Positions 30,849-39,853 of a stretch of DNA of 49,754 nt are shown in pieces. Each line of letters opens with the position of its first letter. Position 1 is the first letter of the stretch. The position numbers and the translations under genes are program-made. The notes under the pieces are model-generated. The model had not been told where the DNA came from, made no database searches, and was given only the letters and a program-made list of their open reading frames with translations. Source of the DNA: DATEBA01 sp035288045 (GTDB taxonomy: Bacteria; Actinomycetota; UBA4738; HRBIN12); assembly GCA_035288045.1 (NCBI GenBank), contig DATEBA010000068.1, positions 1 through 49,754 on the forward strand, in the 5' to 3' direction.

Positions 30849-31583
30849 GTGATCGCAGACATCGTTCAGACCGGGCTCGCCGCGTGGTGGGCGCCGGCGC
30901 TCGCCTTCGCCGCCGGCGTGGTCTCGTTCGCTTCGCCGTGCGTCTTCCCACTTGTCCCCGGCTACCTCTCGTTCGTCTCCGGCGGCGCGACGGAGGAGAG
31001 GCGCCCGGTGCTGCCGCTCCTCCTGTTCGTCGCCGGCTTCGCGACCGTGTTCACCGCGCTCGGGGCCTCCAGCACGGCCCTCCGGCGGGTCCTGCTCTCC
31101 GACTGGGGAGAGCGGATCGCCGGGGGCGTGATCGTCCTCGTCGGGGCTTTCATGATCCTTTACGCGATCCGCCGGGGACCCTCGTCGCTCTATGCGGAGC
31201 GGCGCCCACTGCTCTCCAGGGTCCGGCCGGGTGTGGCGGGGGCGTTCCCCCTGGGTATCGCCTTCGGGGCCGGGTGGACGCCATGCATCGGGCCCGTTCT
31301 CACCGGGATCCTGGCGCTCGCGGCTCATCAGGGCGGCGCGGCTCGCGGGGCGCTGCTCCTCTTCTCCTACTCCCTGGGGCTGGGGGTCCCGTTCATGCTG
31401 GTTGGTCTCGGGCTGCGGCGACTGCTGGGGGCGATCGAGGCGATCAAGCGGAACTACCGATGGATCGCGGGGTTCTCGGGTGCGCTGATGGTTGCGATCG
31501 GGGCCCTCGTCGCCACGGGCTGGTGGGCGCGGATCATCGCCCCGCTCCTGCCCGCGATCCAGGGGTTCAACCCGCCGATCTGA
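30849..31583 (+). CDS. ccdA: Cytochrome c biogenesis thiol transporter CcdA
   Basis: 244 residues, six membrane helices. The redox cysteines are Cys31 (FASPCVFPLVPGY) and Cys146 (GWTPCIGPVLTG). It carries electrons from cytoplasmic thioredoxin to the outer face, keeping apocytochrome c thiols reduced for haem attachment. GTG start 30849. The stop overlaps the ResB start (TGATG). The cytochromes served would be those encoded at 26774 and 34172. Confidence 0.92.
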   Translation: MIADIVQTGLAAWWAPALAFAAGVVSFASPCVFPLVPGYLSFVSGGATEERRPVLPLLLFVAGFATVFTALGASSTALRRVLLSDWGERIAGGVIVLVGAFMILYAIRRGPSSLYAERRPLLSRVRPGVAGAFPLGIAFGAGWTPCIGPVLTGILALAAHQGGAARGALLLFSYSLGLGVPFMLVGLGLRRLLGAIEAIKRNYRWIAGFSGALMVAIGALVATGWWARIIAPLLPAIQGFNPPI

Positions 31584-33139
31584 TGGCCCGGCGCGTCACA
31601 CCCCCGGCAGTGCTCGCGGCCTGCTGGCGCCTGCTGCGATCGATGCGCACCGCCCTCGTGCTGCTCCTGCTGCTGGCGCTCGGGGCGCTCGTCGGCTCGC
31701 TGGTCCCCCAGCGCATCAACTCGCCCGCGCGCGTGGGCCAGATCTTCCGGGAGAGCCCCCGCCTGGCGGCCGCGCTGGACAACTTCCAGCTCTTCGACGT
31801 GTACGGGTCGACCTGGTTCGCGACGATCTACGTTGCGCTCCTGGTTTCGCTCGTCGCGTGCCTTCTCCCGCGGACCCGTGCGCTCTTTAGGAACCTCCGC
31901 GCTCGACCTCAGCAGGCCCGCGAGCTCGACGGGTTCCGCCATCACGCGGAGCGGGCCGTCCCCGCCGACCCGGTCGCAGCGATCGACCGGGCGGAGCGGG
32001 TGCTCCGGCGGCGGCGGTTCCGCGTGAGCCGGACAGAGGGTACGGCCCTGGCTGCCGACAAGGGCCTGGGCCGTGAGGCCGGAAGCCTGCTCTTCCACTG
32101 GTCGTTCCTGCTGATCCTCGTCGGAGCGGTACTCGGCAAGGGAACGGGGTTCACCGGCTTCGCCGTCATCGTCGAGGGCTCGTGCTGGACCGAGGCCCAC
32201 GTGAACTACGACGGTAACATCCGCGAGGGCCGTTACTTCGGGGAGGACCACACGGGCGTCCAGGTCTGCGCGCGGGACTTCGAGGACACCTACCGGGAGA
32301 GCGGTATCCCCATGGACTTCGTCACCCACGCGGAGCTGATCGGCTCCGACGGGCGGTTCGTCGAGCGGACCGACATCCGCGTGAACCACCCCGCGGAGGA
32401 AGACGGCGTCCGGTTCCACCAGTGGGGCTTCGGCTACGCGCCGGTCGTCGAGGTGCGGATGGACGGTGAGCCGATCTTCTCTGGGGCCGTGGAGTTCCAG
32501 CAGGACGCGCCGCCGGAGGGCGTGAGCCCGCTTCAGCTGCCGTGGCACGGCGTCGTGGAGCTGCCGTCTGTCCGGCCACAGGTGGGTCTGGAGCTCGAGC
32601 TGTGGCCCGACCTGAACGCCTACCTCCAGGGCTGGCGTACCGGAGAGTTCCCTCCGGCAACAGAGGCGGATGCCCCGTTCCTCTTCTACACGGCCTGGCG
32701 CGGCAACCTGCACGCAGACCTGCCGCGGACGCCGGGGGGCCTGGACACGGCCGATCTCCGCAAGTGGAAGCGCTCGATCGTTGGGGAGGGGCTCACGGTC
32801 GACGTTGCGACGGGCGATCCAGCGTCCCCCGGCGCGCCGGGTCTCACGATCTCGTTCCCCGAGCTCCGCCAGTACACGGTGCTCCAGGTGTCCCGCGACC
32901 GAGGGGTGTGGCTGATGCTGGTGGCAGCTATCCTCGTGCTCGCCGGCCTGCTCCCCGCCCTGTACGGCTCTCGGAGGAAGGTATGGGTGCGGGCCGAGCC
33001 CGACGGATCCGGCGCGCTGCTCGAGGTGGGGGGGTTCGCGCTGCAGCAAAGGGCGCGGTTCGAGGAGGAGTTCGTTGAGCTCGTCGAGGAGCTCGCTCGA
33101 GCTCCGGAGGGGGAGCGCGGAAAGGTGGGAGCGCTGTGA
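31583..33139 (+). CDS. resB: Cytochrome c biogenesis protein ResB
   Basis: 518 residues. Three helices near the N-terminus (about 20-40, 70-90, 170-190), a large extracytoplasmic domain and one late helix (LMLVAAILVLAGLLPALYGSR) match ResB/Ccs1. LVPQRINSPARVGQIF and HWSFLLILVGAVLGKGTGF are typical segments. ResB and CcsB together make the System II haem lyase. ATG 31583 overlaps the ccdA stop; the frame open far upstream is antisense to other genes and was ignored. It overlaps ccsB by GTGA. Confidence 0.9.
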   Translation: MARRVTPPAVLAACWRLLRSMRTALVLLLLLALGALVGSLVPQRINSPARVGQIFRESPRLAAALDNFQLFDVYGSTWFATIYVALLVSLVACLLPRTRALFRNLRARPQQARELDGFRHHAERAVPADPVAAIDRAERVLRRRRFRVSRTEGTALAADKGLGREAGSLLFHWSFLLILVGAVLGKGTGFTGFAVIVEGSCWTEAHVNYDGNIREGRYFGEDHTGVQVCARDFEDTYRESGIPMDFVTHAELIGSDGRFVERTDIRVNHPAEEDGVRFHQWGFGYAPVVEVRMDGEPIFSGAVEFQQDAPPEGVSPLQLPWHGVVELPSVRPQVGLELELWPDLNAYLQGWRTGEFPPATEADAPFLFYTAWRGNLHADLPRTPGGLDTADLRKWKRSIVGEGLTVDVATGDPASPGAPGLTISFPELRQYTVLQVSRDRGVWLMLVAAILVLAGLLPALYGSRRKVWVRAEPDGSGALLEVGGFALQQRARFEEEFVELVEELARAPEGERGKVGAL

Positions 33140-34080
33140 TCGCCGCGGACTGGTCCCGGGTCTCGAACGACGCGTTCAACGCCGCGCTGTTCGCCTACCT
33201 CGCCGCCATGCTGGGGTACTTCTTCCACCTGGCGTTCCGGCGGGAGTCGGCTTGGCGCGCCGCGCGGCTGGTGGCGTGGACCGGACTGGCCGGTCACGTC
33301 GTGTCGGTCGTGGCTCGCGCGATCGCGGCCGAGCGGGTGCCCTGGGGCAACATGTACGAGTACTCGTCGCTCCTCGCGCTGCTAGTCGTCGCCGTGTACC
33401 TCGTCGTCCTGGAGGGTCGCTACGGCCTGCGTGCGGTGGGCGGGTTCGCGCTCGCGTTCTCGGTCCTCACGATGGCCGTGGCCGTGATGTTCCTATACGT
33501 GGGACCGGCCCCCCTCGTTCCGGCGCTCAACTCCTACTGGCTGAAGATCCACGTGGTGGCGGCGATAGTCGGGTCGTCGCTGTTCGCGATCGGCGGCGGC
33601 GTCCTCACGCTCCTCTACCTCGTCAAGGACTCCCGGGAGCGCAAGCTCGCCGGGACGCCGCCGCCGATCGCCGGCGGCTCGGTCGATCTGGGAGAGCAGC
33701 CTCCTCACTACGTCTCCGGCGCCGACGAGCCCGCCGCCACGCGCTCGTCGGCGAAGGGCATCCTGCCGCCGGCCGAGGTGCTCGACCGCCTCGCCTACCG
33801 CACGATCGCGTTCGCCTTCCCGATCTGGACGTTCGCCGTGATCGCCGGCGCGATCTGGGCCGAGCGGGCCTGGGCCCGGTATTGGGGTTGGGACCCGAAG
33901 GAGACCTGGTCGTTCGTCACGTGGACGATCTACGCCGGTTACCTGCACGCGCGCGCGACGGCGGGGTGGCGAGGCCGCAAGGCGGCGGTGATCGCGCTCG
34001 TCGGTTTCGTGTCGTTGCTCGTCACGTACTACGTCGTCAACCTGTGGATCGTCGGGCTCCATTCGTACGCCGGCGTGTGA
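33136..34080 (+). CDS. ccsB: System II haem lyase subunit CcsB/ResC
   Basis: 314 residues from GTG 33136, about eight helices. The haem-handling tryptophan-rich motif is ARYWGWDPKETWSFVTW, flanked by conserved His in NSYWLKIHV and LHSYAGV. Together with ResB it exports haem and attaches it to CxxCH sites. Between helices there is a roughly 50-residue Pro/Gly-rich cytoplasmic loop. It is the last gene of the ccdA-resB-ccsB run. Confidence 0.92.
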   Translation: MIAADWSRVSNDAFNAALFAYLAAMLGYFFHLAFRRESAWRAARLVAWTGLAGHVVSVVARAIAAERVPWGNMYEYSSLLALLVVAVYLVVLEGRYGLRAVGGFALAFSVLTMAVAVMFLYVGPAPLVPALNSYWLKIHVVAAIVGSSLFAIGGGVLTLLYLVKDSRERKLAGTPPPIAGGSVDLGEQPPHYVSGADEPAATRSSAKGILPPAEVLDRLAYRTIAFAFPIWTFAVIAGAIWAERAWARYWGWDPKETWSFVTWTIYAGYLHARATAGWRGRKAAVIALVGFVSLLVTYYVVNLWIVGLHSYAGV

Positions 34081-34103
34081 CCCGTCGCGCCGAGCAACGG
34101 TGG

Positions 34104-34109
34104 TACAGT
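34104..34109 (+). promoter_or_regulatory. Candidate -10 box of the caa3 oxidase operon
   Basis: TACAGT, 24 bases after the ccsB stop. It would give a leader of about 55 bases containing the hairpin at 34120-34143. Confidence 0.4.
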
Positions 34110-34119
34110 GCCACGGCCT

Positions 34120-34143
34120 CGCCCGCGGAAAGCCTCGCGGGCG
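34120..34143 (+). other. Leader hairpin before ctaC
   Basis: CGCCCGCG and CGCGGGCG (8-bp perfect stem) flank an 8-base loop. It lies between the -10 candidate and the GGGAGGGAG ribosome-binding site of ctaC; it may protect the leader or terminate ccsB transcripts. No T-run follows. Confidence 0.5.
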
Positions 34144-34171
34144 TCTGCGCAGCTCGTTTCGGGGAGGGAGC

Positions 34172-35218
34172 GTGACCGGGAAGAGGACCCGTCTGGCCGT
34201 CGGCCTCGCCGCCGCCGCCGTCGCCCTCGCCGCCTGCGCCACCAACGCGCCACAGGACACGCTGGATCCGGCGGGCCCCTACGCCGAGAAGATCGACGCC
34301 CTGTTCAAGCCGGTCTTCTGGGTGGCGACGGCGGTCTTCCTCCTCGTCGAGGGCGGGATCCTCTACATCCTGTGGCGATACCGCCATCGGAAGGGACGCG
34401 AGCGCATCCCGCCGCAGATCCACGGCAACACCCGTCTTGAGATAGCGTGGACGATCCTGCCGGCGGTCGTGCTCGCCGGCGTCGCCGTGCCGACCGTCGC
34501 GACGATCTTCGATCTGGCGGCCGAGCCCCCGGGCAACGCGCTGAACGTGACCGTGCGCGGACACCAGTGGTGGTGGGAGTTCCGCTACACGGACCCCGAG
34601 ATGCAGGTGGGCGACAACCTGCCGCTCGTCACGGCCAACGAGCTGGTGATCCCCGCCGACCGCCCGGTCTACCTGACTTTGGAATCGGCCGGCAGCGAGT
34701 TCGGCAACGGGCTCGGCAGGGCGGTGATCCACTCGTTCTCGCCGTTCCGCCTTGCGGGTAAGACCGACGTCATCCCGGGCAAGACGAACCACATGACGAT
34801 CCAGGCCGACGAGCCCGGCGAGTATCCGGGCCAGTGCGCGGAGCTCTGCGGCTTCTCGCATGGGTTCATGCGCTTCGAGGTCGACGCGCTCTCGCCCGCC
34901 GATTTCGACGCATGGGTCGCCGGGCAGAAGGAGGAGGCGGCCGCGCCCAGCGGGATCGCAGGGGACCTGATCGCGAGCACCTGCGCTGCGTGTCACACGA
35001 TCCGGGGGGTTTCCACCGCGGCCTCCACCGCGCCGGACCTCACGCACGTCGCAAGCAGAGACTGCTTGGCCGGCTGTATCTTCCCCAACACCCGGGAGGA
35101 GCTGGCGGCCTGGCTACGCGACCCGCCGGCGAGGAAGCTCGGATCGTTCATGCCCGACTACAACCTGTCCGAGGAGGAGATCGAGGCGCTCGTGGACTAC
35201 CTGGAGACGCTGGAGTGA
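34172..35218 (+). CDS. ctaC: Cytochrome c oxidase subunit II with fused cytochrome c (caa3 type)
   Basis: 348 residues from GTG 34172. The lipobox VALAAC gives lipidated Cys22; two helices follow. The CuA ligands are His187, Cys222, Cys226, His230 and Met233 (CAELCGFSHGFM), with GHQWWWEF for electron entry. A C-terminal cytochrome c domain has Cys271-Ala-Ala-Cys274-His275 and a Met in LGSFMPDYN, making this a caa3-type subunit. The normally conserved HSFWVP reads HSFSPF here. The fused haem probably takes electrons from the b6f-like cytochrome c. Confidence 0.94.
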   Translation: MTGKRTRLAVGLAAAAVALAACATNAPQDTLDPAGPYAEKIDALFKPVFWVATAVFLLVEGGILYILWRYRHRKGRERIPPQIHGNTRLEIAWTILPAVVLAGVAVPTVATIFDLAAEPPGNALNVTVRGHQWWWEFRYTDPEMQVGDNLPLVTANELVIPADRPVYLTLESAGSEFGNGLGRAVIHSFSPFRLAGKTDVIPGKTNHMTIQADEPGEYPGQCAELCGFSHGFMRFEVDALSPADFDAWVAGQKEEAAAPSGIAGDLIASTCAACHTIRGVSTAASTAPDLTHVASRDCLAGCIFPNTREELAAWLRDPPARKLGSFMPDYNLSEEEIEALVDYLETLE

Positions 35219-35229
35219 GGGAGCCGTAG

Positions 35230-37098
35230 ATGGCGAGCGTGCCCGTTCCCGCCGACACACCCCGAGGGCTGCTCCGCAGGCCGACGGCGACCACCGGCTT
35301 CTGGAGCTGGTTCACGACGGTGGACCACAAGAAGATCGGACTGCTGTACGGGTTCACGGCGTTCCTCTTCCTGATCGTCGGCGGCGCGGAGGCGCTGCTC
35401 ATCCGGCTGCAGCTCGCGAGACCCGAGAGCACGCTGATCGACGCTGGCACCTACAACGAGCTGTTCACGATGCACGGCCTCACGATGGTGTTCCTCGTCG
35501 TGATGCCTTTGTCGGCCGCGTTCTTCAACTACCTGATCCCGCTCATGATCGGGGCCCGCGACGTGGCGTTCCCGCGCCTGAACGCCTTCAGCTACTGGGC
35601 GTTCCTCGCGGGCGGCCTGGTGCTCTACTCGAGCTGGCTCCTCGGTGGCGCTCCGAACGGTGGCTGGTTCGGATATCCGCCGAACTCCACGACGGATCTC
35701 AGCCCCGGCATGAGCTTCTACTCGCTCGGACTCGCGATGGCCGGCATCGCGTCGACGGTCTCGGCGATCAACCTGGCGGTCACGATCATCAACATGCGTG
35801 CGCCGGGGATGAGCCTGTTCCGCATGCCGGTCTTCATCTGGATGGGTCTAGTCGTGCAGTTCCTGCTCGCGTTCTCGCTGCCGATCATCACGGTGGCGCT
35901 GTTCCAGCTGCTCTTCGATCGCGAGCTGGGAACGAACTTCTTCAACCCGGCGGCCGGCGGGAGTCCGCTCCTCTGGCAGCACCTGTTCTGGCTGTTCGGG
36001 CATCCCGAGGTCTATATCCTCATCCTCCCGGCGTTCGGCATCGTCTCCGAGGTCCTGCCCGTCTTCGCGCGCAAGCCGCTGTTCGGCTACCAGTTCGTGG
36101 TGTTCTCGGGGATCGCGATCGGCTTCATCGGGTTCGGCGTGTGGGCGCACCACATGTACGCTACTGGGCTCGGTCCCGTCGCGAACACCGCGTTCGGGCT
36201 CTCGACGATCATCATCGCGGTGCCGACCGGCGTGAAGATCTTCAACTGGATGGGGACCCTCTACAAGGGCGATCTGCGCTTCACGTCGGCCATGCTCTTC
36301 GCTATCGGCACGGTCACGATGTTCGTGATCGGAGGGCTTTCCGGCGTGACGCACTCCGTCGTGCCCGCCGACTACCAGCAGACCGACACCTACTACGTGG
36401 TCGCCCACTTCCACTACGTGCTGTTCGGCGGCGCGATCTTCGGGCTGTTCTCGGGGTTCTTCTACTGGTGGCCGAAGATGTTCGGCCGCCTGCTCGACGA
36501 GCGACTCGGGAAGCTGCACTTCTGGCTCATGATGATCGGGTTTAACCTGACGTTCGGGCCGATGCACGTGCTAGGGCTGCAAGGCATGCCGCGGCGGATC
36601 CCAACGTATCCGGAGGGATACGGCTTCGACCTCTGGAACCTCGTGTCGACGATCGGCGCGTTCACGATCGCGGCCTCGATCCTCGTCTTCATGTGGAACG
36701 CGATCGGGTCCTTCCGCAAGGCGAAGGACGCTCCGGCGGATCCGTGGGACGCGAGGACGCTCGAGTGGGCGACGACCTCGCCGCCTCCACCGCACAACTT
36801 CGACGAGGTCGTGACGGTGCACTCTCTCGACGAGCTCTGGCACAGGAAGTACGCGGAGGACGAAAGCGGCAAGGTCGTGCCCGTGCAGGCGGGCGCGGCT
36901 CCCGAGGACCAGAGCCACGTCGGGGGGCACGGCATACACCTCCCGGGTCCCTCGTACTACCCGCTCGTGGCGGCGCTCGGCCTGCCTCTCGTCGGCTACG
37001 GGGTCCTGTACGGCTGGTGGCTCTCGATAGTCGGGGCGGTGGTGCTCCTGGCCGGGCTGTACGGCTGGGCGATGGAGCCGGGAGCGGAGGAGGCGTAG
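35230..37098 (+). CDS. ctaD: Cytochrome c oxidase subunit I
   Basis: 622 residues, 12 core helices plus two C-terminal helices (YYPLVAALGLPLVGYGVLYG onward). The CuB/Tyr site is His258-Pro-Glu260-Val-Tyr262 (FGHPEVYI), marking an A1-type oxidase with the D-channel glutamate; AHHMYATGL and HFHYVLFGG hold the other His ligands. It reduces oxygen to water and pumps protons. Starts 11 bases after ctaC. The C-terminal 100 residues after helix 12 are hydrophilic, then re-enter the membrane. Confidence 0.96.
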   Translation: MASVPVPADTPRGLLRRPTATTGFWSWFTTVDHKKIGLLYGFTAFLFLIVGGAEALLIRLQLARPESTLIDAGTYNELFTMHGLTMVFLVVMPLSAAFFNYLIPLMIGARDVAFPRLNAFSYWAFLAGGLVLYSSWLLGGAPNGGWFGYPPNSTTDLSPGMSFYSLGLAMAGIASTVSAINLAVTIINMRAPGMSLFRMPVFIWMGLVVQFLLAFSLPIITVALFQLLFDRELGTNFFNPAAGGSPLLWQHLFWLFGHPEVYILILPAFGIVSEVLPVFARKPLFGYQFVVFSGIAIGFIGFGVWAHHMYATGLGPVANTAFGLSTIIIAVPTGVKIFNWMGTLYKGDLRFTSAMLFAIGTVTMFVIGGLSGVTHSVVPADYQQTDTYYVVAHFHYVLFGGAIFGLFSGFFYWWPKMFGRLLDERLGKLHFWLMMIGFNLTFGPMHVLGLQGMPRRIPTYPEGYGFDLWNLVSTIGAFTIAASILVFMWNAIGSFRKAKDAPADPWDARTLEWATTSPPPPHNFDEVVTVHSLDELWHRKYAEDESGKVVPVQAGAAPEDQSHVGGHGIHLPGPSYYPLVAALGLPLVGYGVLYGWWLSIVGAVVLLAGLYGWAMEPGAEEA

Positions 37099-37707
37099 GT
37101 GGCCGAGACCCTCCGGCACGAGGCCTCGCACGATACGAGCACAGGACTCCCCAACACGAAGCTCGCGATGTGGCTGTTCCTGGCCTCGGACTGCCTGTTC
37201 TTCGGGGCGCTGATAGCGTCGTACGTGCTCTACCGGGGAGCGAGCCTAACGGGGCCGTACCCGAACGACGTCTTCGACATCCCCTACACGTCGGTGTCGT
37301 CGTTCGTGCTCCTCGCGTCCTCGCTCACGATGGTTCTCGCGCTTTCGGCCTTCCAGCGGGAGGACCCCGCGCGGGGCCGGCTGTGGCTCGTCACGACCGC
37401 GCTCCTCGGTCTGACCTTCGTCGGAGGGCAAGCTTACGAGTTCACAACCTTCTACCGGGAGGGGCTCTCTCTGTCGGCGAACCTGTTCGGATCGACCTTC
37501 TTCGTCCTCACCGGGTTCCACGGCGCGCACGTGGCGATCGGGATCCTGATGCTGCTCTCGCTCTCGGCCATGTCCTTCGCGGGGAAGCTTCCGGGCGACC
37601 AGTCGTTCCCGGTGGAGATGGTCGGCCTCTACTGGCACTTCGTCGACATCGTCTGGATCGTGATCTTCACGGTGGTGTACCTGATCCCGACGCCGAACCC
37701 GACGTGA
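37099..37707 (+). CDS. ctaE: Cytochrome c oxidase subunit III
   Basis: 202 residues from GTG 37099, directly abutting the ctaD stop. Five helices, as in short bacterial forms; KLAMWLFLASDCLFFGALIA, GQAYEF, GFHGAHVAIGILML and YWHFVDIVWI are diagnostic. It stabilises the proton path of subunit I. Confidence 0.95.
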   Translation: MAETLRHEASHDTSTGLPNTKLAMWLFLASDCLFFGALIASYVLYRGASLTGPYPNDVFDIPYTSVSSFVLLASSLTMVLALSAFQREDPARGRLWLVTTALLGLTFVGGQAYEFTTFYREGLSLSANLFGSTFFVLTGFHGAHVAIGILMLLSLSAMSFAGKLPGDQSFPVEMVGLYWHFVDIVWIVIFTVVYLIPTPNPT

Positions 37708-37715
37708 GGAGCGAT

Positions 37716-38051
37716 ATGACGGAGACGCAGGTCGAGCAGCGGATGGAGGGAGCCTCGGCGCGCCGGCGGCGCGGCGGTCACCCCAGTCCGAAGGAGTACG
37801 TGCGGATAGCCATCGTCCTGGCGGGCATAACGGGCCTCGAGGTAGCCGTCTACTACATCGATGCCGTGCGCGACTTCCTGATCCCGATGCTGTTCGCGTT
37901 CTCCCTGATCAAGTTCGCTCTCGTCGCGCTGTGGTTCATGCACCTGCGGTTCGACAGCCGCGTGTATGCGCGGTTCTTCGCGATGGGGCTCGCGTTCGCG
38001 ATCACCCTGTTCGTCATCGTTCTTCTCACGTTCGGCGTGTTCGCCCGGTAG
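37716..38051 (+). CDS. Cytochrome c oxidase subunit IV (CtaF/CoxD type)
   Basis: 111 residues from ATG 37716 with GAGGA upstream. SPKEYVRIAIVLAGITGLEV begins the first of three helices; LIKFALVALWFMHLRFDSR is the family mark of bacterial oxidase subunit IV. The frame extends upstream within ctaD/ctaE but homology begins at this ATG. Its N-terminal 25 residues are basic and hydrophilic. Confidence 0.88.
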   Translation: MTETQVEQRMEGASARRRRGGHPSPKEYVRIAIVLAGITGLEVAVYYIDAVRDFLIPMLFAFSLIKFALVALWFMHLRFDSRVYARFFAMGLAFAITLFVIVLLTFGVFAR

Positions 38052-38057
38052 GCGGCG

Positions 38058-38900
38058 ATGCGGCTTCCCGACTTCCACATCCACCCCGACGTCTGGATGG
38101 TGATGGTCGCGCTCTGGGGTGCGTACCTGGTGTCCGTCACGCGGCGCCGACGAGTAGCCGAGCCTGGGGAGGAGCCGCCGAGCCGGCGGCGGACGGTGCT
38201 CTTCTCCGCCGGGGTGCTCGTGCTCTGGGTCGCGGCGGGCTGGCCGGTGCACGACCTGGCAGAGGACTACCTGTACAGCGTGCACATGCTCCAGCACCTG
38301 CTCTTCTCTCTGGTGGCCGCCCCGCTTCTGCTCGCGGGGATGCCGGCATGGATGCTCCGCAGGCTCCTGGCGCCACGTCCGGTCGCGGTCGCCGCGAGGT
38401 TCCTGACCCGGCCGCTCGTCGCGATGGTGGTCTTCAACGGGGTCCTGCTCTTCACGCACTGGCCGGCGGTGGTCGAGGCCTCGGTGCGGTCGGAGCCGAT
38501 CCACCTGGGACTCCACGTTCTCGTCGTCGGCTCGGCGCTCGTGATGTGGTGGCCGGTCCTCTCGCGGCTACCGGAGCTGCCGGCCCTCAGATCGCCCGCG
38601 CAGATGCTATACCTGTTCTTCCAGTCGCTCGCGCCCACGATCCCCGCGGCGTTCCTCACGTTCGGCGAGCAGCCCCTGTACCCGATCTACGCGACGTTCC
38701 CGCGGATCTGGGGGATCGACGCCCTTACCGACCAGCTGATCGCAGGGCTGCTCATGAAGCTCGGCGGGGGACTGATCCTGTGGACGGTCATCGCGACGAT
38801 CTTCTTCCGGTGGTTCGGGCAGGAAGAGCGTGGCGGCTGGGACGCGCTCGACTTCTGGAGCACGGAAAGCGACATCCGAGCAGAGCTGAGGAGAGGATGA
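38058..38900 (+). CDS. ctaG: Cytochrome c oxidase assembly protein, caa3 CtaG type
   Basis: 280 residues, seven helices. The HPDVWMVMVALWGAYL start, SVHMLQHLLFSLVAAPLLLAGMP segment and HLGLHVLVVGSALVMWWPVL carry the conserved His thought to bind copper in the caa3_CtaG family. It is needed for CuB assembly in Bacillus caa3 oxidase. It lies between oxidase subunit IV and the cupredoxin gene, which it overlaps by ATGA. Confidence 0.9.
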   Translation: MRLPDFHIHPDVWMVMVALWGAYLVSVTRRRRVAEPGEEPPSRRRTVLFSAGVLVLWVAAGWPVHDLAEDYLYSVHMLQHLLFSLVAAPLLLAGMPAWMLRRLLAPRPVAVAARFLTRPLVAMVVFNGVLLFTHWPAVVEASVRSEPIHLGLHVLVVGSALVMWWPVLSRLPELPALRSPAQMLYLFFQSLAPTIPAAFLTFGEQPLYPIYATFPRIWGIDALTDQLIAGLLMKLGGGLILWTVIATIFFRWFGQEERGGWDALDFWSTESDIRAELRRG

Positions 38901-39853
38901 ACGGGTCGAACGCCCGCGATCGCTTGCTGCTTCCGGTCCTGATCCCCCTCGGCGCGCTGGCGGTGATCGCCGGAGTCGTCTTCGGTTTCTCCCGCGTGCT
39001 GCTCTCGGTTCGACCCGCCGCGGCGACGGGTGTGGCTCTCGTGGTCGCGTTCGGCGCGCTCGTTTCGGCAGCTTGGATCGCCGGTCGGAAGCAGGTGGGT
39101 ACGGCCGGCCTGGCCGCGCTACTGACCGCGGTCGCCGGCATCGCGATGCTCGCGGGCGGGCTGGCGATCTCCGCGATCGGGCCCGAGGAGGAGGAGCACG
39201 AGGTCGAGGCGATCGCGCTTGACGTCTCGGCGCCGCCGGGGGCGTCGTCGAAGGGGTTCGCCGAGACCGAGCTGGCGGTGCCGGCCGGCGCGCCGATCGA
39301 GCTCTCTTTCGACAACCAAGAGCAGAGCGTCCAGCACAACGTCTCCGTGTGGGAGGTCGAGGACTTCTCGGGGACGCCGCTGTTCTCCGGCGAACTCGTG
39401 ACGGGCCCCTCGACCGTGGAGTACTCGATCCAGGGACTCACCGCCGGCACTTACTACTTCCGCTGCGACGTCCACCCGACGACGATGACGGGAACGATCG
39501 TGGCGGGGGAGGGCGGAACCGAGACCGGCGGAACCGAGACCGGAACCGAGACCGGAACCGAGACCGGGGGAGAGGCCGACGTCTCGATCGCGGCCCGAGA
39601 GTTGGTGTTCGACAAGGCCCAGTTCACCCTACCCGCTGGCGAGCCGGCGACCATCGCGTTCACCAACGACGACCCGTTCGATCACAACGTCGCGATCTAC
39701 ACGGACGAATCCCTGACGACCGTCCTGCTCCAGGGGGAGCTCTTCACCGGCCCGGGAACGATCGAGTACGCGGTGCCGGCGCTCGAACCCGGCTCCTACT
39801 ACTTCAGGTGCGACCTGCACCCCACGATGCAGGGAGTCGTGACGGTCGAGTGA
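38897..39853 (+). CDS. Membrane protein with two cupredoxin domains
   Basis: 318 residues. Three N-terminal helices (about 11-30, 36-55, 64-88) are followed by two plastocyanin-like domains. Each has the copper set His...Cys-x2-His-x3/4-Met: QHNVSVW with YYFRCDVHPTTM, and DHNVAIY with YYFRCDLHPTM. A Gly-Thr-Glu-Thr linker coded by a 12-bp repeat joins them. Position between ctaG and a TlpA thioredoxin suggests electron transfer to, or copper delivery for, the oxidase. The combination is not one I know as a named family. Confidence 0.85.
   Translation: MNGSNARDRLLLPVLIPLGALAVIAGVVFGFSRVLLSVRPAAATGVALVVAFGALVSAAWIAGRKQVGTAGLAALLTAVAGIAMLAGGLAISAIGPEEEEHEVEAIALDVSAPPGASSKGFAETELAVPAGAPIELSFDNQEQSVQHNVSVWEVEDFSGTPLFSGELVTGPSTVEYSIQGLTAGTYYFRCDVHPTTMTGTIVAGEGGTETGGTETGTETGTETGGEADVSIAARELVFDKAQFTLPAGEPATIAFTNDDPFDHNVAIYTDESLTTVLLQGELFTGPGTIEYAVPALEPGSYYFRCDLHPTMQGVVTVE
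39515..39565 (+). repeat. 12-bp tandem repeat, four copies
   Basis: GGAACCGAGACC occurs four times (one 3-bp insertion after the first copy), in frame, encoding the GTET linker between the two cupredoxin domains. Confidence 0.85.

Noticed and set aside
37441..37447. TTCACAA half-site resembling a Rex operator
   Set aside because: Lies inside ctaE with no matching TTGTGAA half, so it is not an operator.
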